From the NCBI RefSeq assembly GCF_001262015.1, contig NZ_CP012074.1:1587001-1651000 (forward strand): DNA of 64,000 nucleotides, written 5' to 3'. The stretch comes from Prevotella fusca JCM 17724 (lineage in GTDB: Bacteria > Bacteroidota > Bacteroidia > Bacteroidales > Bacteroidaceae). Both the position numbers and the translations under genes were made by a program. This document shows, one piece after another, positions 18,259 to 28,501 of the stretch. How positions within the stretch are numbered: position 1 is the first letter of the stretch; each line of letters begins with the position of its first letter. The notes below the pieces were generated by a model that saw nothing but the letters and a program-made list of their open reading frames with translations, did not search any database and had not been told where the DNA came from.

Positions 18259-20742
18259 ATGAAAACAAGAATATTCATCACCCTGCTGTTAATTTGTCAT
18301 ACCACACTCAACTGGGCACAGAACCGAGTGACAGAGCTTCGGACATGGAAGTTTTCACACGACAGCCTACACTGGCAGACCGTGAACATTCCCCATGACT
18401 GGGCTATCAGCGGTCCCTTCGACAAGAAATGGGACTTACAATGCGTGGCAATAGAACAGAACGGCGAGAAACAGGCTACTGAAAAGAGCGGACGTAGCGG
18501 GGCGTTACCGTGGATAGGAGAAGGATGGTACAGCCATCAGCTGACCATCAAGAACCGTAAAGACTTTTCCCACGCTTATCTTTGCTTTGATGGTGCGATG
18601 TCAGAACCCATTGTCTACATCAACGGAAAGGAAGCTGGACGGTGGGCATACGGCTACAATGCCTTCCGAATTGATGCTACAAAATACCTGAAGAAAGGCG
18701 AAAATACGATTATCGTACATCTCAATAACCGTGAGGAAAGCTCACGCTGGTATCCCGGAGCAGGACTTTATCGCCCTGTAAGACTGGTCCTTACGCCCGA
18801 AATGCGTATTGACCCGTGGAATGTCTATATACGTACAACCCGCCTCGATGACGATGGTGCTACACTTTCCATTGACGCAAAGGTTGACGGATGGGACGGT
18901 AAAAAGAAGCTGATAGCAATTGCCTACGGTAGTGCAGACGGGCAGCCGGAACAGACAGAACTGACCCTTGACCCACTCACAGGCATTGCACACGCCGAAC
19001 TGAAATGGAAGAAAGGTAAATATAGCGTATGGACCCCAGAACAGCCCGTCCTCATTCCCCTTGGCATCTACACCCGAAACAAAGGCACGCTGCTACCTCT
19101 TTACACCACGAAGACGGCTGTCCGCACCGTTTCAGTCTCTAAGGAAAAGGGCTTTCAGCTGAATGGTGTCAGCAGGAAGATACAAGGTGTATGCCTGCAT
19201 CACGACCTCGGACCACTCGGAGCAGCGGAAAACAAGGCGGCACTGATACGTCAGATAAAACAGATGAAGGACATGGGAGCAGACGCCATACGCACTGCCC
19301 ACAATATGCCCTCAGAACTCTTCGCACAGCTTTGTGACTCCCTGGGAATGATGGTAATGGCTGAAAGTTTCGATATGTGGGTCTACCCCAAGTGCAAGAA
19401 CGGCTATGCACGGTTCTTCAACGACTGGGCTGACAAGGATATAGAGAATCTCGTAAGGCATCATCGCAACCATCCCAGCATCGTGATGTGGAGCATCGGC
19501 AACGAAATTCCCGAACAGTGGAGCGAAGAAGGTCGGCAGATTGCCGGAAGGCTACAGGAAATCTGTCATCGGCTCGACCCCTCACGCCCCGTAACACAGG
19601 GTATGGACCGGGCTGAAGAAGCCTTGAAAGCAGGCTTTGCACAGGTAATGGACGTGCCGGGATTCAACTACCGTGTCTATAAATACAACCGCAACATAGC
19701 ACAACTGCCCAAGGGTTTTCTCTTAGGGTCAGAGACTGCCTCGACAGTCTCAAGCCGTGGGGTCTACAAGTTTCCTGTCCGCTGGGGCGTGGCAGAGGCT
19801 GAAAAGGACGGACAGGTGTCAAGCTACGACACGCAATGGTGCTCGTGGAGCAATCTGCCAGAGGAGGACTTTATCGCTATGGAGGACCTTCCCTATACCA
19901 TCGGACAGTTTATTTGGACAGGAACGGACTACCTTGGCGAACCAACTCCTTACGATGAATACTGGCCCAGTCGTAGCAGTTACTTCGGAGCGTGCGACCT
20001 TGCAGGGCTGCCTAAGGACCGTTACTATCTCTATCGGGCGGTATGGAACAGGAACAAGCCAACACTTCACCTCCTTCCCCATTGGACATGGAACGGACGT
20101 GAGGGACAGGTGACGCCCGTCTTCTGCTATTCAAGCTACCCGGAGGCGGAACTCTTCGTCAATGGGAAGTCGCAGGGACGACGCAGGAAGGCTGGAAAAG
20201 AAGTGCAGGGCGAGGCTGCTACAGGAAAAGCAGCTACTCCCGAAGAAGCCCGACAGCGTGCCGAACGCTATCGGATGATATGGGACAACGTCGTCTATGA
20301 GCCCGGAGAGCTGAAGGTTGTGGCATACGATGAGCAGGGAAAGGCAGCTGATTCCGTTTCAGTCTACACTGCCGGAAAACCTCATAAGCTACTACTTGAG
20401 CCCGACAAGTCCACCTGCGGCATCCCCAGTGCCAACCTTGTCTACATCACAGTGACAATGCTTGACGAGCAGGGCAATCCCGTTCCGGATGCTGACAACG
20501 AACTCTTCTTCACCGTGTCAGGTGCCGGACGGTTCAAAGCGGTCTGCAATGGCGACCCGACCTCATTGGAGTCATTCACCGAACCACAGATGAAACTCTT
20601 TCATGGTAAACTTGTCATTACGCTGGAAGGAAACAACAAGAAAGGCAACATCACACTGACTGTACACGACAAGGGGCAGGAAATCAGTGAGAGAATAATC
20701 ATCCACAATACTGGCAACGAACTGCAGGCACCCGACTTGTGA
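18259..20742 (+). CDS. Glycoside hydrolase family 2 (beta-galactosidase-like), secreted
   Basis: The 827-aa protein has a signal peptide (MKTRIFITLLLICHTTLNWAQ). It then carries a GH2 sugar-binding domain (WKFSHDSLHWQTVNIPHDW at about 30-50), an Ig-like domain and a TIM barrel. The acid/base glutamate is in WSIGNEIPEQW (about residue 416) and the probable nucleophile in LLGSETASTVS (about 491). C-terminal DUF4982-like and Ig-like domains follow (HLLPHWTW... and the VTMLDEQGNPVPDADNE segment). It should cleave beta-galactosides or related beta-glycosides in the periplasm or outside the cell. It is not next to a SusC/SusD pair, so it is not in a canonical polysaccharide locus. An in-frame TTG lies two codons upstream; ATG 18259 is preferred. 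Confidence 0.88.
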   Translation: MKTRIFITLLLICHTTLNWAQNRVTELRTWKFSHDSLHWQTVNIPHDWAISGPFDKKWDLQCVAIEQNGEKQATEKSGRSGALPWIGEGWYSHQLTIKNRKDFSHAYLCFDGAMSEPIVYINGKEAGRWAYGYNAFRIDATKYLKKGENTIIVHLNNREESSRWYPGAGLYRPVRLVLTPEMRIDPWNVYIRTTRLDDDGATLSIDAKVDGWDGKKKLIAIAYGSADGQPEQTELTLDPLTGIAHAELKWKKGKYSVWTPEQPVLIPLGIYTRNKGTLLPLYTTKTAVRTVSVSKEKGFQLNGVSRKIQGVCLHHDLGPLGAAENKAALIRQIKQMKDMGADAIRTAHNMPSELFAQLCDSLGMMVMAESFDMWVYPKCKNGYARFFNDWADKDIENLVRHHRNHPSIVMWSIGNEIPEQWSEEGRQIAGRLQEICHRLDPSRPVTQGMDRAEEALKAGFAQVMDVPGFNYRVYKYNRNIAQLPKGFLLGSETASTVSSRGVYKFPVRWGVAEAEKDGQVSSYDTQWCSWSNLPEEDFIAMEDLPYTIGQFIWTGTDYLGEPTPYDEYWPSRSSYFGACDLAGLPKDRYYLYRAVWNRNKPTLHLLPHWTWNGREGQVTPVFCYSSYPEAELFVNGKSQGRRRKAGKEVQGEAATGKAATPEEARQRAERYRMIWDNVVYEPGELKVVAYDEQGKAADSVSVYTAGKPHKLLLEPDKSTCGIPSANLVYITVTMLDEQGNPVPDADNELFFTVSGAGRFKAVCNGDPTSLESFTEPQMKLFHGKLVITLEGNNKKGNITLTVHDKGQEISERIIIHNTGNELQAPDL

Positions 20743-20794
20743 CACAATGGCTGCCAACAACTGTAGAAATACATCCTAAACAAAATATAAGACG

Positions 20795-22444
20795 ATGAAA
20801 CGTATAACCTCTTTGCTCATTACACTCTGCTGCCTTTCGACAGAAATACAGGCACAGCAGACACTTTCCTTTCCCGATGTAGATGCCATTGGATATAGTG
20901 CAAATTCCGCTTCCATAGAACTGTACACAGCTATCGGACATAACCAGTACCGCACGAGAAGCCTGCGTACTGACAAGAAGTATGTAGATTTGGAAGGAGA
21001 CTCAGATATGAAACTCGTCTATTGGGACTGTACAGAGGAGGATGACCATGTAACGAAGGAGCAGATTCTCTCTGATAAAAAAACTTTCCTCAATGTCAAC
21101 GACCTGCCATCTACCTCATTGAATGATTATATCGGAAAGATATTCTACATCAATGAGAAGGGAACATGGAGACGTGAGCATGAGAAAACATCGCTTATCC
21201 TGAAGTTCCTCAACCAAGGAACAGCCTCTGTACAGGAAGTGTATTATGGTATTGAAGATGATTCCTATAATCGCAGTGCTGCCTCAACCACCCTTCCTGA
21301 ATCCATGAAGACATGGCGTGTAAGCAGAGCAGACTTTTACACCCCACTGACACTGAAGTTTAAAGACAATAAAGAGATAGTTGTCCTCATTTCCATATGG
21401 GGTCAAGACTTTGATTATCTACTTATTCCAAGCAGCGACAAAGATATTCTTATTAGGAATTCATCAGACCGTCCCATTGTCAATATTACAGAGGCTACAG
21501 AGAAATATGTCGACACAAAGTCACATGATTTCACCCAATACTTTATCAAATTCTACTATGGTCTAAGGAAAACTGAAAACAACAAAGTTCAGTTAATAAA
21601 CCGATTAGGCGAGAACGTACTGGGAGAAGACTATGACCATATTAGCTATGCTGACCGTTTTATCATCGCCCAGACGAAAGACAAGATAGATGTCTTCAAT
21701 CTATATTTGAACAAACTAAATCTTGGTAAGGTAAAAGTAGTAAGAGAGGTACCAAAGAGTGTCTACGGACGTATCGAGGTGCTGAACGATGAAGGTGCTG
21801 CCTACTATGACGAATTTCAACAAAAGGCATCCAGCCCCGTCCGTAGGATTATAGGTGTATGCGGTACTGTAGATCACTGGTCATATGACATAGTCAATGA
21901 AAAGGGCGTATATATGATGCAAAAAACCAGCACCGGACCGGGTTGGGGATACCAAGAAGAGGTTAAGTTTATCTTAACTGACTGCCAGCCTGGCGACTCT
22001 GTTTCAATTATTGACGGAAGTAAGAACTTCAGCTATAATGCAAACTATGGCATCAATGGTGAGATTGAGATTAATCCTTCCTTAATCAAGGTTGGAAGAA
22101 ATGGGAAATTCGGTATCCTGCGATACGATTATGACTTTGACAAGAACATACAACCAAAGATTGTGGCAAACAAACCAGACGATTATCCTTTGGAGTTCCA
22201 TTACTATCCAACACAGAAAGTCAAAGGAGAAATCCTACTGCCCATCGAGAATGATTCAATAGTCATGCAGCAAGACGGTATGATACTATTCTATAAAGAT
22301 GGGAAAATAGGCATCTTCGGACGGGATAAAATTCCTGTATTTGAAGAACTGACACAGCAGACTAAGTCGTTCTATTACTTCAGAAAGGACGGTAAAGAAG
22401 GCTGGCTTGACAGGGAAACTGACACCGAGTACTTCAAGGAATAA
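20795..22444 (+). CDS. Secreted protein with WG-like repeats, function unknown
   Basis: The 549-aa product has a signal peptide (MKRITSLLITLCCLSTEIQAQ). The C-terminal part has short repeats of the GKxG-[IW] type (KVGRNGKFGILRYDYD, KDGKIGIFGRDKIP, KDGKEGWLDRETD), which resemble WG/KWG beta-repeat proteins. The N-terminal half is not recognised. It is 52 bp after the GH2 gene on the same strand and may be co-transcribed, but no carbohydrate function can be read from it. Start ATG 20795. Confidence 0.65.
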   Translation: MKRITSLLITLCCLSTEIQAQQTLSFPDVDAIGYSANSASIELYTAIGHNQYRTRSLRTDKKYVDLEGDSDMKLVYWDCTEEDDHVTKEQILSDKKTFLNVNDLPSTSLNDYIGKIFYINEKGTWRREHEKTSLILKFLNQGTASVQEVYYGIEDDSYNRSAASTTLPESMKTWRVSRADFYTPLTLKFKDNKEIVVLISIWGQDFDYLLIPSSDKDILIRNSSDRPIVNITEATEKYVDTKSHDFTQYFIKFYYGLRKTENNKVQLINRLGENVLGEDYDHISYADRFIIAQTKDKIDVFNLYLNKLNLGKVKVVREVPKSVYGRIEVLNDEGAAYYDEFQQKASSPVRRIIGVCGTVDHWSYDIVNEKGVYMMQKTSTGPGWGYQEEVKFILTDCQPGDSVSIIDGSKNFSYNANYGINGEIEINPSLIKVGRNGKFGILRYDYDFDKNIQPKIVANKPDDYPLEFHYYPTQKVKGEILLPIENDSIVMQQDGMILFYKDGKIGIFGRDKIPVFEELTQQTKSFYYFRKDGKEGWLDRETDTEYFKE

Positions 22445-22577
22445 TAACGAAAACAGCATATAAGCTCTTTAAAATAAAGTAAACATTCCTGCTTAAAAGC
22501 CAATCTTGAAGGGTGAAAAAGTAAAAGAATAAAAAGATAAAAACAAGGTTCTGAACCTTAAGAATTGCCATTTGCCG

Positions 22578-22665
22578 AATTATTTTCACGAAAAGAAGAA
22601 TTTATTTTCATGAAAATAAATATTTTTCTTCATGAAAAGAAATATTTTTTTTCGTGAAAATAATT
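22578..22665. repeat. 88-bp palindrome-array element, copy B
   Basis: It has the same 88-bp length and frame as copy A. Boxes TCACGA, TCATGA, TCATGA and TCGTGA start at positions 9, 31, 53 and 75; the ends are AATTATTTTC and GAAAATAATT. It lies 133 bp 3' of the WG-repeat gene in the 557-bp gap between convergent genes. Confidence 0.9.
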
Positions 22666-22830
22666 CGCAAGAGAGGGCTTATCATAGACTAAAAGGCTAC
22701 CAGAATATCTGTAAACAAACTTCGTATAATGCTTTAAAGTGTGTCAAAACAAAGGGCAAATCAGGCTTTTAATTTTCGAGAAAGAGTGGAGTTCTTTGGC
22801 AAGGGCATATCAACTTGACAAGAAAGAAAT

Positions 22831-22907
22831 AACAAAAGGACATCTATTCCGTGTATAGTGAATCGCATCACTGGTACAACACTGGAATAACTGTCCTTTG
22901 TTTTGTT
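22831..22907. other. Long imperfect hairpin
   Basis: AACAAAAGGACATCTATTCC (22831-22850) is complementary, with a few mismatches and a small bulge, to the segment 22884-22907 (GGAATA..TGTCCTTTGTTTTGTT). The loop is 33 bases. It may be a structured RNA, a degraded inverted-repeat element or a terminator for the plus-strand gene. The rest of the gap to cysS shows nothing. Confidence 0.4.
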
Positions 22908-23001
22908 GATATTTACAGGCAGATAGAAGTATCCACCACTCACACCATGCTAATTTCAGCGGGTTGCCTGTAACAGAGTTGGGACTGGAAGAGCCTGCAC
23001 C

Positions 23002-24489
23002 TTATCGGTCAAGTTTCCACGTAACACCGTCCTTGGTGTCCTTAACCTGGAAGCCGGCATCAGCGAGGGCATCACGAATCTGGTCGCTGACTGCCCAGTT
23101 CTTCTCAGCTTTCGCCTTTGCACGGAGGTCGAGAACCATATCAACAACCTTGCCGTAAGCCTCCTCACGGGCATCGTTGTTAGCTCCACGCTCATTCTGA
23201 AGACCAAGGATATCGAAGGCAAAGATGTGCATTACCTCAGTAAGTTCCTTGAGGTCATCGGCTGAAATCTGCGCCTTGTGGTCGATGAGGATGTTCACCA
23301 AGTGGCATGCCTCAAAGAGAGTTGAGATGGCAGCAGGCGTCATCAGGTCGTCATTCATCGCATCATAGCACTTCTGGCGGAAGACAGCAACAAACTTCTT
23401 TGTATTCTCATCAGATGCGGCAGCAGTCTGTATGCGTACCAAGTCCTCAATACCATTCATCAGACGCTCGTATCCCTTCTCAGCAGCCTGCAGTGCCTCG
23501 TTGGAGAAGTCGACTGTTCCACGATAGTGGGCAGAGAGGATGAAGAAGCGAATCGTCATCGGAGAGTAAGCCTGTGTGAGCGTATCATGCTCGCCGGTAA
23601 AGAACTGTTCGAGCGTAATGAAGTTGCCAAGCGACTTGCCCATCTTCTGTCCGTTGATGGTAATCATATTGTTGTGCATCCAATACTTCACCATCTCATC
23701 ACCCTGTGAAGCCACAGCTTGAGCAATCTCACACTCATGATGCGGGAAGATAAGGTCCATACCACCACCGTGAATATCGAAGTGGTCGCCCAGATACTTG
23801 CGTCCCATCGCCGTACACTCACAGTGCCAGCCCGGGAAGCCATCGCTCCAAGGTGACGGCCAACGCATGATATGCTCTGGCATGGCACGCTTCCAGAGTG
23901 CAAAGTCTACCTGATTACGCTTCTCGCCAACGCCTGCCAGCTCCCGTGAATTATTGACCATGTCGGTGAGATTACGCCCAGAAAGCACACCATAGCGGTG
24001 GTCCTTGTCGTATTTCGCCACATCAAAGTAAATGCTTCCATTGCTTTCATAGGCATAGCCGTTGGCAAGAATCTGCTTTACAAGCTCTTCCTGCTCAATG
24101 ATATGACCTGTTGCATGTGGTTCAATGCTCGGTGGCAATACGTTCAGCGAACGCATCGCATCGTGATAGCGGTTCGTGTAATACTGTGCTATCTCCATCG
24201 GCTCAAGCTGCTCAAGACGTGCCTTCTTCTCAATCTTGTCGTCACCTTCGTCAGCATCATGTTCCAAATGACCTACATCCGTGATGTTACGAACATAGCG
24301 AACCTTGTACCCGATGTGCTTCAGATAGCGGAAAAGAATATCAAAGGTAATAGCAGGACGCGCATGTCCGAGGTGCGGGTCGCCATAAACTGTCGGTCCA
24401 CAGACATACATTCCCACGTTAGGTGCTGCAATCGGTTGGAAGAGTTCCTTCTTGCGATGCAGTGTATTGTAAATAACTAAGTCTTGCAT
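23002..24489 (-). CDS. cysS: Cysteinyl-tRNA synthetase
   Basis: The 495-aa class I synthetase charges tRNA-Cys. The HIGH motif is HLGH (residues 39-42, in [15 protein letters not shown]). The zinc ligands are C30 (MYVCGPT), the Cys of [10 protein letters not shown], and the HHECE motif. The KMSKS loop reads KMGKS (near 279-283, [12 protein letters not shown]), a conservative variant. Length is slightly above the usual 460-470. A minus-strand TACTTTTG box at 24523-24516 is a likely promoter -7 element. Start ATG 24489. Confidence 0.95.
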   Translation of the reverse strand: MQDLVIYNTLHRKKELFQPIAAPNVGMYVCGPTVYGDPHLGHARPAITFDILFRYLKHIGYKVRYVRNITDVGHLEHDADEGDDKIEKKARLEQLEPMEIAQYYTNRYHDAMRSLNVLPPSIEPHATGHIIEQEELVKQILANGYAYESNGSIYFDVAKYDKDHRYGVLSGRNLTDMVNNSRELAGVGEKRNQVDFALWKRAMPEHIMRWPSPWSDGFPGWHCECTAMGRKYLGDHFDIHGGGMDLIFPHHECEIAQAVASQGDEMVKYWMHNNMITINGQKMGKSLGNFITLEQFFTGEHDTLTQAYSPMTIRFFILSAHYRGTVDFSNEALQAAEKGYERLMNGIEDLVRIQTAAASDENTKKFVAVFRQKCYDAMNDDLMTPAAISTLFEACHLVNILIDHKAQISADDLKELTEVMHIFAFDILGLQNERGANNDAREEAYGKVVDMVLDLRAKAKAEKNWAVSDQIRDALADAGFQVKDTKDGVTWKLDR

Positions 24490-24582
24490 AATCAGTTGTT
24501 TATTTCTTGATGATGCAAAAGTACAAAATAATTATCATCTGCACCACTGTTGTGCAGACTTTTTATAAGCTATACTAATTAC

Positions 24583-24625
24583 GATGCCTAATTGGGGTAA
24601 TTAGCCTAATTAAGCACGCTAAGCT
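24583..24625. repeat. GGCTAATA/GCCTAATA simple repeat, copy 2
   Basis: CCTAATTGGGGTAATTAGCC and neighbouring CCTAATTAAGC blocks match the repeats at 5391-5452 and 25379-25452. They lie between cysS and the DUF4250 gene. Confidence 0.55.
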
Positions 24626-24640
24626 AAGAAAGTGAATTGG

Positions 24641-24850
24641 CTAAGCACTCCTTTCATCAAAACCTATCGGGCGGAACTGACGCTGTTCTACGCTGTAGAC
24701 ATAGCCTGCATCATACAGATAGGCTTTAATCTTATCAGCATCTTCATCGAAGTTATAACAAAGCGACTCCAGAGTGTCAAACTCTTCATCACGCAGCAGC
24801 ATATTTACACTGCTTACCAATATCGCAGGGTCTTTGGGTAAATAATCCAT
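24641..24850 (-). CDS. DUF4250 domain protein
   Basis: This small 69-aa protein starts MDYLPKDPAILVSSVNMLLRD, the signature start of the DUF4250 family of short Bacteroidales/Clostridia proteins. Function is unknown, and the fold looks like a compact helical DNA-binding-like unit. The frame is open four codons further to a TTG at 24862, but the ATG at 24850 gives the family's usual N-terminus. It sits 27 bp from the cdd stop on the same strand and so is probably co-transcribed with cdd. Confidence 0.75.
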   Translation of the reverse strand: MDYLPKDPAILVSSVNMLLRDEEFDTLESLCYNFDEDADKIKAYLYDAGYVYSVEQRQFRPIGFDERSA

Positions 24851-24877
24851 ATCTTCTATCAACAGGAAGCAAAAGGG

Positions 24878-25357
24878 CTACTTCATTGACTCGCTGACGA
24901 ACTGGAGCGGCAGAAGGTCCTTTACACTATTGATGACATACACGCCTGCTGTACCGTAAAGAAGGATGCGGACAGGCTGCTTGTAACGGTCCTCTATCTC
25001 CAGAATGACCTGCCGGCAGGCACCACAAGGAACTATCGGGTCACGCATCAGCCCATACTCATTAGCCGCAGCAATGGCAAGTGTGGTGACAGCTTGGTCG
25101 GGATAATTGGACTGGGCAGCAAAGATAGCCGAACGCTCAGCACACAAACCTGACGGAAAGGCTGCGTTCTCCTGGTTTGCTCCCATGACTTCTGTCCCGT
25201 CAGCAAGCAGCAAGGCTGCCCCGACACGGAAGCGGCTGTAGGGAGAATAGCTGTTGCCGGTTGCTTCTATAGCCTTCTGGATAAGGTGCTGGTCTGCTGT
25301 TGAGAGCTCTTCAGTCTGGCAGAATCCGATTTTGATGCTTATGTCTATTGTTTTCAT
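24878..25357 (-). CDS. cdd: Cytidine deaminase
   Basis: This 159-aa zinc enzyme deaminates cytidine and deoxycytidine to uridine forms for pyrimidine salvage. The motifs are complete: C72-x-E74 (LCAERSA) and P-C111-G-A-C114 (VPCGACRQV), giving three cysteine zinc ligands and the catalytic glutamate. It is the homotetrameric-type short form. It is followed at 27 bp by DUF4250. Start ATG 25357. Confidence 0.93.
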   Translation of the reverse strand: MKTIDISIKIGFCQTEELSTADQHLIQKAIEATGNSYSPYSRFRVGAALLLADGTEVMGANQENAAFPSGLCAERSAIFAAQSNYPDQAVTTLAIAAANEYGLMRDPIVPCGACRQVILEIEDRYKQPVRILLYGTAGVYVINSVKDLLPLQFVSESMK

Positions 25358-25378
25358 ATTTGATATTTATTATAGGTG

Positions 25379-25452
25379 ATGAGGCGTATTGGGCTAATAA
25401 GCCTAATTAGACTAATAAGGCAAATTGGGCAAATAAGCCCGATAACCTTAAT
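25379..25452. repeat. GGCTAATA/GCCTAATA simple repeat, copy 3
   Basis: GGGCTAATAAGCC, AATTAGACTAATAAGGC and GGGCAAATAAGCCCG blocks fill the gap between cdd and the beta-helix lipoprotein gene. They run into the end of the latter (its stop is at 25448). Confidence 0.65.
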
Positions 25453-26914
25453 CGGCAATCAGCTCATAACAGCCGATGTCCGGCTTACCGTCACGCTGCC
25501 TGCTATCATGGTCATTTGCAAAACGGGAATCAGTGAGCACTGCGCCAGTGTCTATTGACGGGAACTTCTCGCCTTTCTCTGGCTTCTTCAAGTGGAAATC
25601 ATACTTCTGCTTGTCGCCATCCACCAGCATAAACTGCTTGTAACCGCCATCAGGATAATCTTTACTGTTCTCCCAGATTACATCTGTAAAACGTGCAAGA
25701 AGTGTTGCATCATCCGGCTTCGGTGTGCGAAGGATGCAATGATCGAACAGATAGTTGGCAGTCACACCCTCCTTATTGCCACCCATGAGGACATCATCCG
25801 CATAACCTGTCACAAGCGAGTTGACAACATTGAATGTCAGCAAAGGATAATCCTTGCCGTCAATATGATTGCCAAAGCTCAATGATGCACCACGATTACT
25901 GTCGAATGGATAGAACTGTGCGAACGTGCAATGCGTCAGCATCACCTCTCCACCGACAAAGGAAGCGCAGTCCTTCAGCGTATTGGTGAACTGCGTGTTA
26001 TAAGCCTCCACCTTGCTGTTTATCGCCTGCAGACCATAGCCCTGACAGTTATGAACAGTAGAGTTGGCAAGGGTCAGCTTCGTCTGTGTTGTTGTTGCCG
26101 TATCGCAGAGAATACCGTTATAGGCAGAATGGATGTCCGTATGCGTGAGCACATTACCATAACTGTCCTTACGGAAGCGCACTCCCTGCCACTGACCGCT
26201 GACACGGTCGTAGGGAAGATACTTGAACATCTTGTCCAGACGGTCACCACGAAGAATCACAGGATTGGCAGCTGTGCCCTCACAACGCAACGTACCATGA
26301 ACGTCAAGGGCAGCCTTCTGAGAGAAATAAACCGTCGTTCCGGCAGGAATCGTCAGTGTTGCACCCGCTTCCACCTTCAATGTATCTTGGAAAACTATCG
26401 GCTTCGTACTGGTCAAAGTGGTATTCGTTGTAATCTTACGTCCCTTTATCAATTCCGCATCCCAGCTGTAGACACGCAGGTTTACCTTCTGCTGTACACC
26501 ACTCTCGAGCGTAAACACGAGATTGTCTGTCAGTTCCAGCGGCGTTGCCGCATTGTTAAGCGGCGACGTCATCTCAACGAACACCTGGATACTATCCCTG
26601 TTTCGCACCTCAAGTTCATTGACCTGATAGCCATTGGCAGCCGAAAGTTCAACGCCGTCTACATTCACACGGAAGCCCGTCTGATTACCTTGTGAGAGGC
26701 GGACATTGGTCAACCGCAGTCCGTCTCCCGAATGGTTATACACCCAGAAGGTCTTGGTAGGCGTAGGAACATTGGAGAATGTGGTATCAAGTCGTAGTGT
26801 GTCAGTCGAGAAAGAGAGCAGATTACTCCGTGATGTCGTAAACGTATCATCATCAGAGCAGGCTGCCATCAGCATCACGGCTGACAGGAAAACCAATATA
26901 GATAACTTCTTCAT
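25448..26914 (-). CDS. Right-handed beta-helix lipoprotein
   Basis: The 488-aa protein has lipobox MAAC (signal MKKLSILVFLSAVMLMAACSDDD). The N-terminal 150 residues resemble an Ig-like periplasmic domain (LRLDTTFSNVPTPTKTFWVY). From about 160, a right-handed parallel beta-helix follows (TLTIPAGTTVYFSQKAALDVHGTLRC, then ADDVLMG and NHIDGKDYP rungs). Similar proteins are annotated as pectate-lyase-fold or surface lipoproteins without known activity, and no catalytic site is evident. It lies 62 bp downstream of murI on the same strand. Start ATG 26914. Confidence 0.8.
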   Translation of the reverse strand: MKKLSILVFLSAVMLMAACSDDDTFTTSRSNLLSFSTDTLRLDTTFSNVPTPTKTFWVYNHSGDGLRLTNVRLSQGNQTGFRVNVDGVELSAANGYQVNELEVRNRDSIQVFVEMTSPLNNAATPLELTDNLVFTLESGVQQKVNLRVYSWDAELIKGRKITTNTTLTSTKPIVFQDTLKVEAGATLTIPAGTTVYFSQKAALDVHGTLRCEGTAANPVILRGDRLDKMFKYLPYDRVSGQWQGVRFRKDSYGNVLTHTDIHSAYNGILCDTATTTQTKLTLANSTVHNCQGYGLQAINSKVEAYNTQFTNTLKDCASFVGGEVMLTHCTFAQFYPFDSNRGASLSFGNHIDGKDYPLLTFNVVNSLVTGYADDVLMGGNKEGVTANYLFDHCILRTPKPDDATLLARFTDVIWENSKDYPDGGYKQFMLVDGDKQKYDFHLKKPEKGEKFPSIDTGAVLTDSRFANDHDSRQRDGKPDIGCYELIAD

Positions 26915-26975
26915 TCTTTTCTTCTTATGTTCTTATCTAACGCCTCTACTGCCTGTTTTATTGCCTTCCGACGGC

Positions 26976-27815
26976 TTACTCCAGGTCTACATGCTCCACA
27001 TTCACCTCTTCATGCAGGAAGATTCGTGCCGTCTCCTTGAATTTCTCGGGATTTTCCGTGGTGAAATACTTCACCGTAGCATGCTTTGTGCACCGCGCAT
27101 CCATGTCGGGATGACGGCGGAAATAGTCCTGCAGACTCTCGGCAACATACTCACCCTGTGGCACAATCTGCACCCCTCGCGGTACATGCTTCAGTATCTT
27201 CGGCATAAGGATGGGATAATGCGTACAGCCAAGGATGAGCGTATCAATCTCAGGGTCAATCCGCATGATATGGTCGATACGCTTCTTCACGAAGTAATCA
27301 GCACCGGGACTGTCGGCTTCATTGTTCTCAATGATGGGCACCCAGAGCGGACAAGAAACGCCCGTCACCTTTATATCCTTCCAGAGTTTCTGTATCTCAA
27401 GGTTATAACTGTTGCTCTTGACCGTTCCCTCAGTAGCCAGCACACCCACATGACGTGAGTGGGTAATCTTGCCGATGACCTCTGCCGTAGGGCGGATTAC
27501 GCCCAGTACCCGCCTGTCAGGGTCCAGACTCGGCAGGTTGTTCTGCTGGATTGTGCGGAGAGCCTTGGCTGATGCCGTGTTACAACCCAGTATAACCAAC
27601 TGACAGCCTTGGTCAAAGAGTTTCATCACAGCCTGGCGTGTGAACTGATAGACCACATCGAAGGAGCGTGAACCATAGGGTGCACGTGCATTATCGCCCA
27701 GGTAAAGATAGTCATACTCTGGTAGAAGCTGACGAATACCATGCAGAATGGTCAGTCCTCCATACCCGGAATCGAAGATACCGATGGGTCCCGGCTGTTG
27801 GGAATACTTTGTCAT
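26976..27815 (-). CDS. murI: Glutamate racemase
   Basis: This 279-aa enzyme supplies D-glutamate for peptidoglycan. The two catalytic cysteines are C78 (LGCNTASAKAL) and C197 (LGCTHYPIL). The N-terminal IGIFDSGYGGLTIL is the family signature. It sits 12 bp downstream of an skp-like gene in the long minus-strand run that also contains bamA and uppS, so cell-wall and envelope genes are grouped. Start ATG 27815. Confidence 0.94.
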   Translation of the reverse strand: MTKYSQQPGPIGIFDSGYGGLTILHGIRQLLPEYDYLYLGDNARAPYGSRSFDVVYQFTRQAVMKLFDQGCQLVILGCNTASAKALRTIQQNNLPSLDPDRRVLGVIRPTAEVIGKITHSRHVGVLATEGTVKSNSYNLEIQKLWKDIKVTGVSCPLWVPIIENNEADSPGADYFVKKRIDHIMRIDPEIDTLILGCTHYPILMPKILKHVPRGVQIVPQGEYVAESLQDYFRRHPDMDARCTKHATVKYFTTENPEKFKETARIFLHEEVNVEHVDLE

Positions 27816-27827
27816 TTATCCTTGTTG

Positions 27828-28346
27828 TTATTGTTTCAGTACCGCAATCAGTGCATCGGTAATATCCTCCCCCATCGCAGTATTGGCATAGGGAAGTCCG
27901 TTATTGTCCGCATTGAGGACGAAAGCATATCCCCTTTCCTTTCCCATCTCACGGACAGCATTGTTCAGTTTCTTGCGGACTGGTGCATAGATATCCTCCT
28001 CCGCCTTCTTCAGCAGTCGTTCAGACTCCTTTCGGAAAGCGATGTTGCGGTCCATCAGTTCCTCCAGTTCAGCCTGACGCTTACGCAGAATAGACGGTTC
28101 CAGCTTGCGCTGTACATCGAGGAAGTCTTCATATCGGTTATTGAAATCGTCCACAGAACGCTTTGTCTCGGCATCATACTTTGCCTTCAGCTCATCCAGA
28201 CTACGGGTTGCGGCGGCATAGTCGGCCATGGCATGCAACACCTTTTCATAACTGAAGTAAGCAAACTTGAAGGCGGGAACGCTCTGCTGTGCAGCTGCCA
28301 GAAGCGGCAAGAGCATGAAAACGAAGGAAAAGATTAGCTTTTTCAT
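27828..28346 (-). CDS. OmpH/Skp-family periplasmic chaperone (third copy)
   Basis: The 172-aa protein has a signal peptide (MKKLIFSFVFMLLPLLAAAQ) and a long coiled-coil (about 35-140, KAKYDAETKRSVDDFNNRYED...). It ends in a short beta-sheet body typical of Skp, which holds unfolded outer membrane proteins. The start is taken at ATG 28346, which gives the MKK signal peptide; a longer frame to 28394 adds an unlikely N-terminus. Three skp-like genes lie in a row here (with 28715-29218 and 29311-29856). The gap to the previous one is 368 bp and contains an 88-bp repeat, so this gene plus murI may have its own promoter. Confidence 0.85.
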   Translation of the reverse strand: MKKLIFSFVFMLLPLLAAAQQSVPAFKFAYFSYEKVLHAMADYAAATRSLDELKAKYDAETKRSVDDFNNRYEDFLDVQRKLEPSILRKRQAELEELMDRNIAFRKESERLLKKAEEDIYAPVRKKLNNAVREMGKERGYAFVLNADNNGLPYANTAMGEDITDALIAVLKQ

Positions 28347-28501
28347 CATGTCTGTTATTATCTCTTCTATATGTAAGTACGAAAATGAGGTCATCGCAAG
28401 AACGTAAATCCGTGCGGTGACCTCACCCTTTTCTCCTCTGAAACAGCATCAGCCCGTTGGTAGGCGAGGGTCATTTCCGACCTCGCAGACTGTTCTCCCG
28501 G

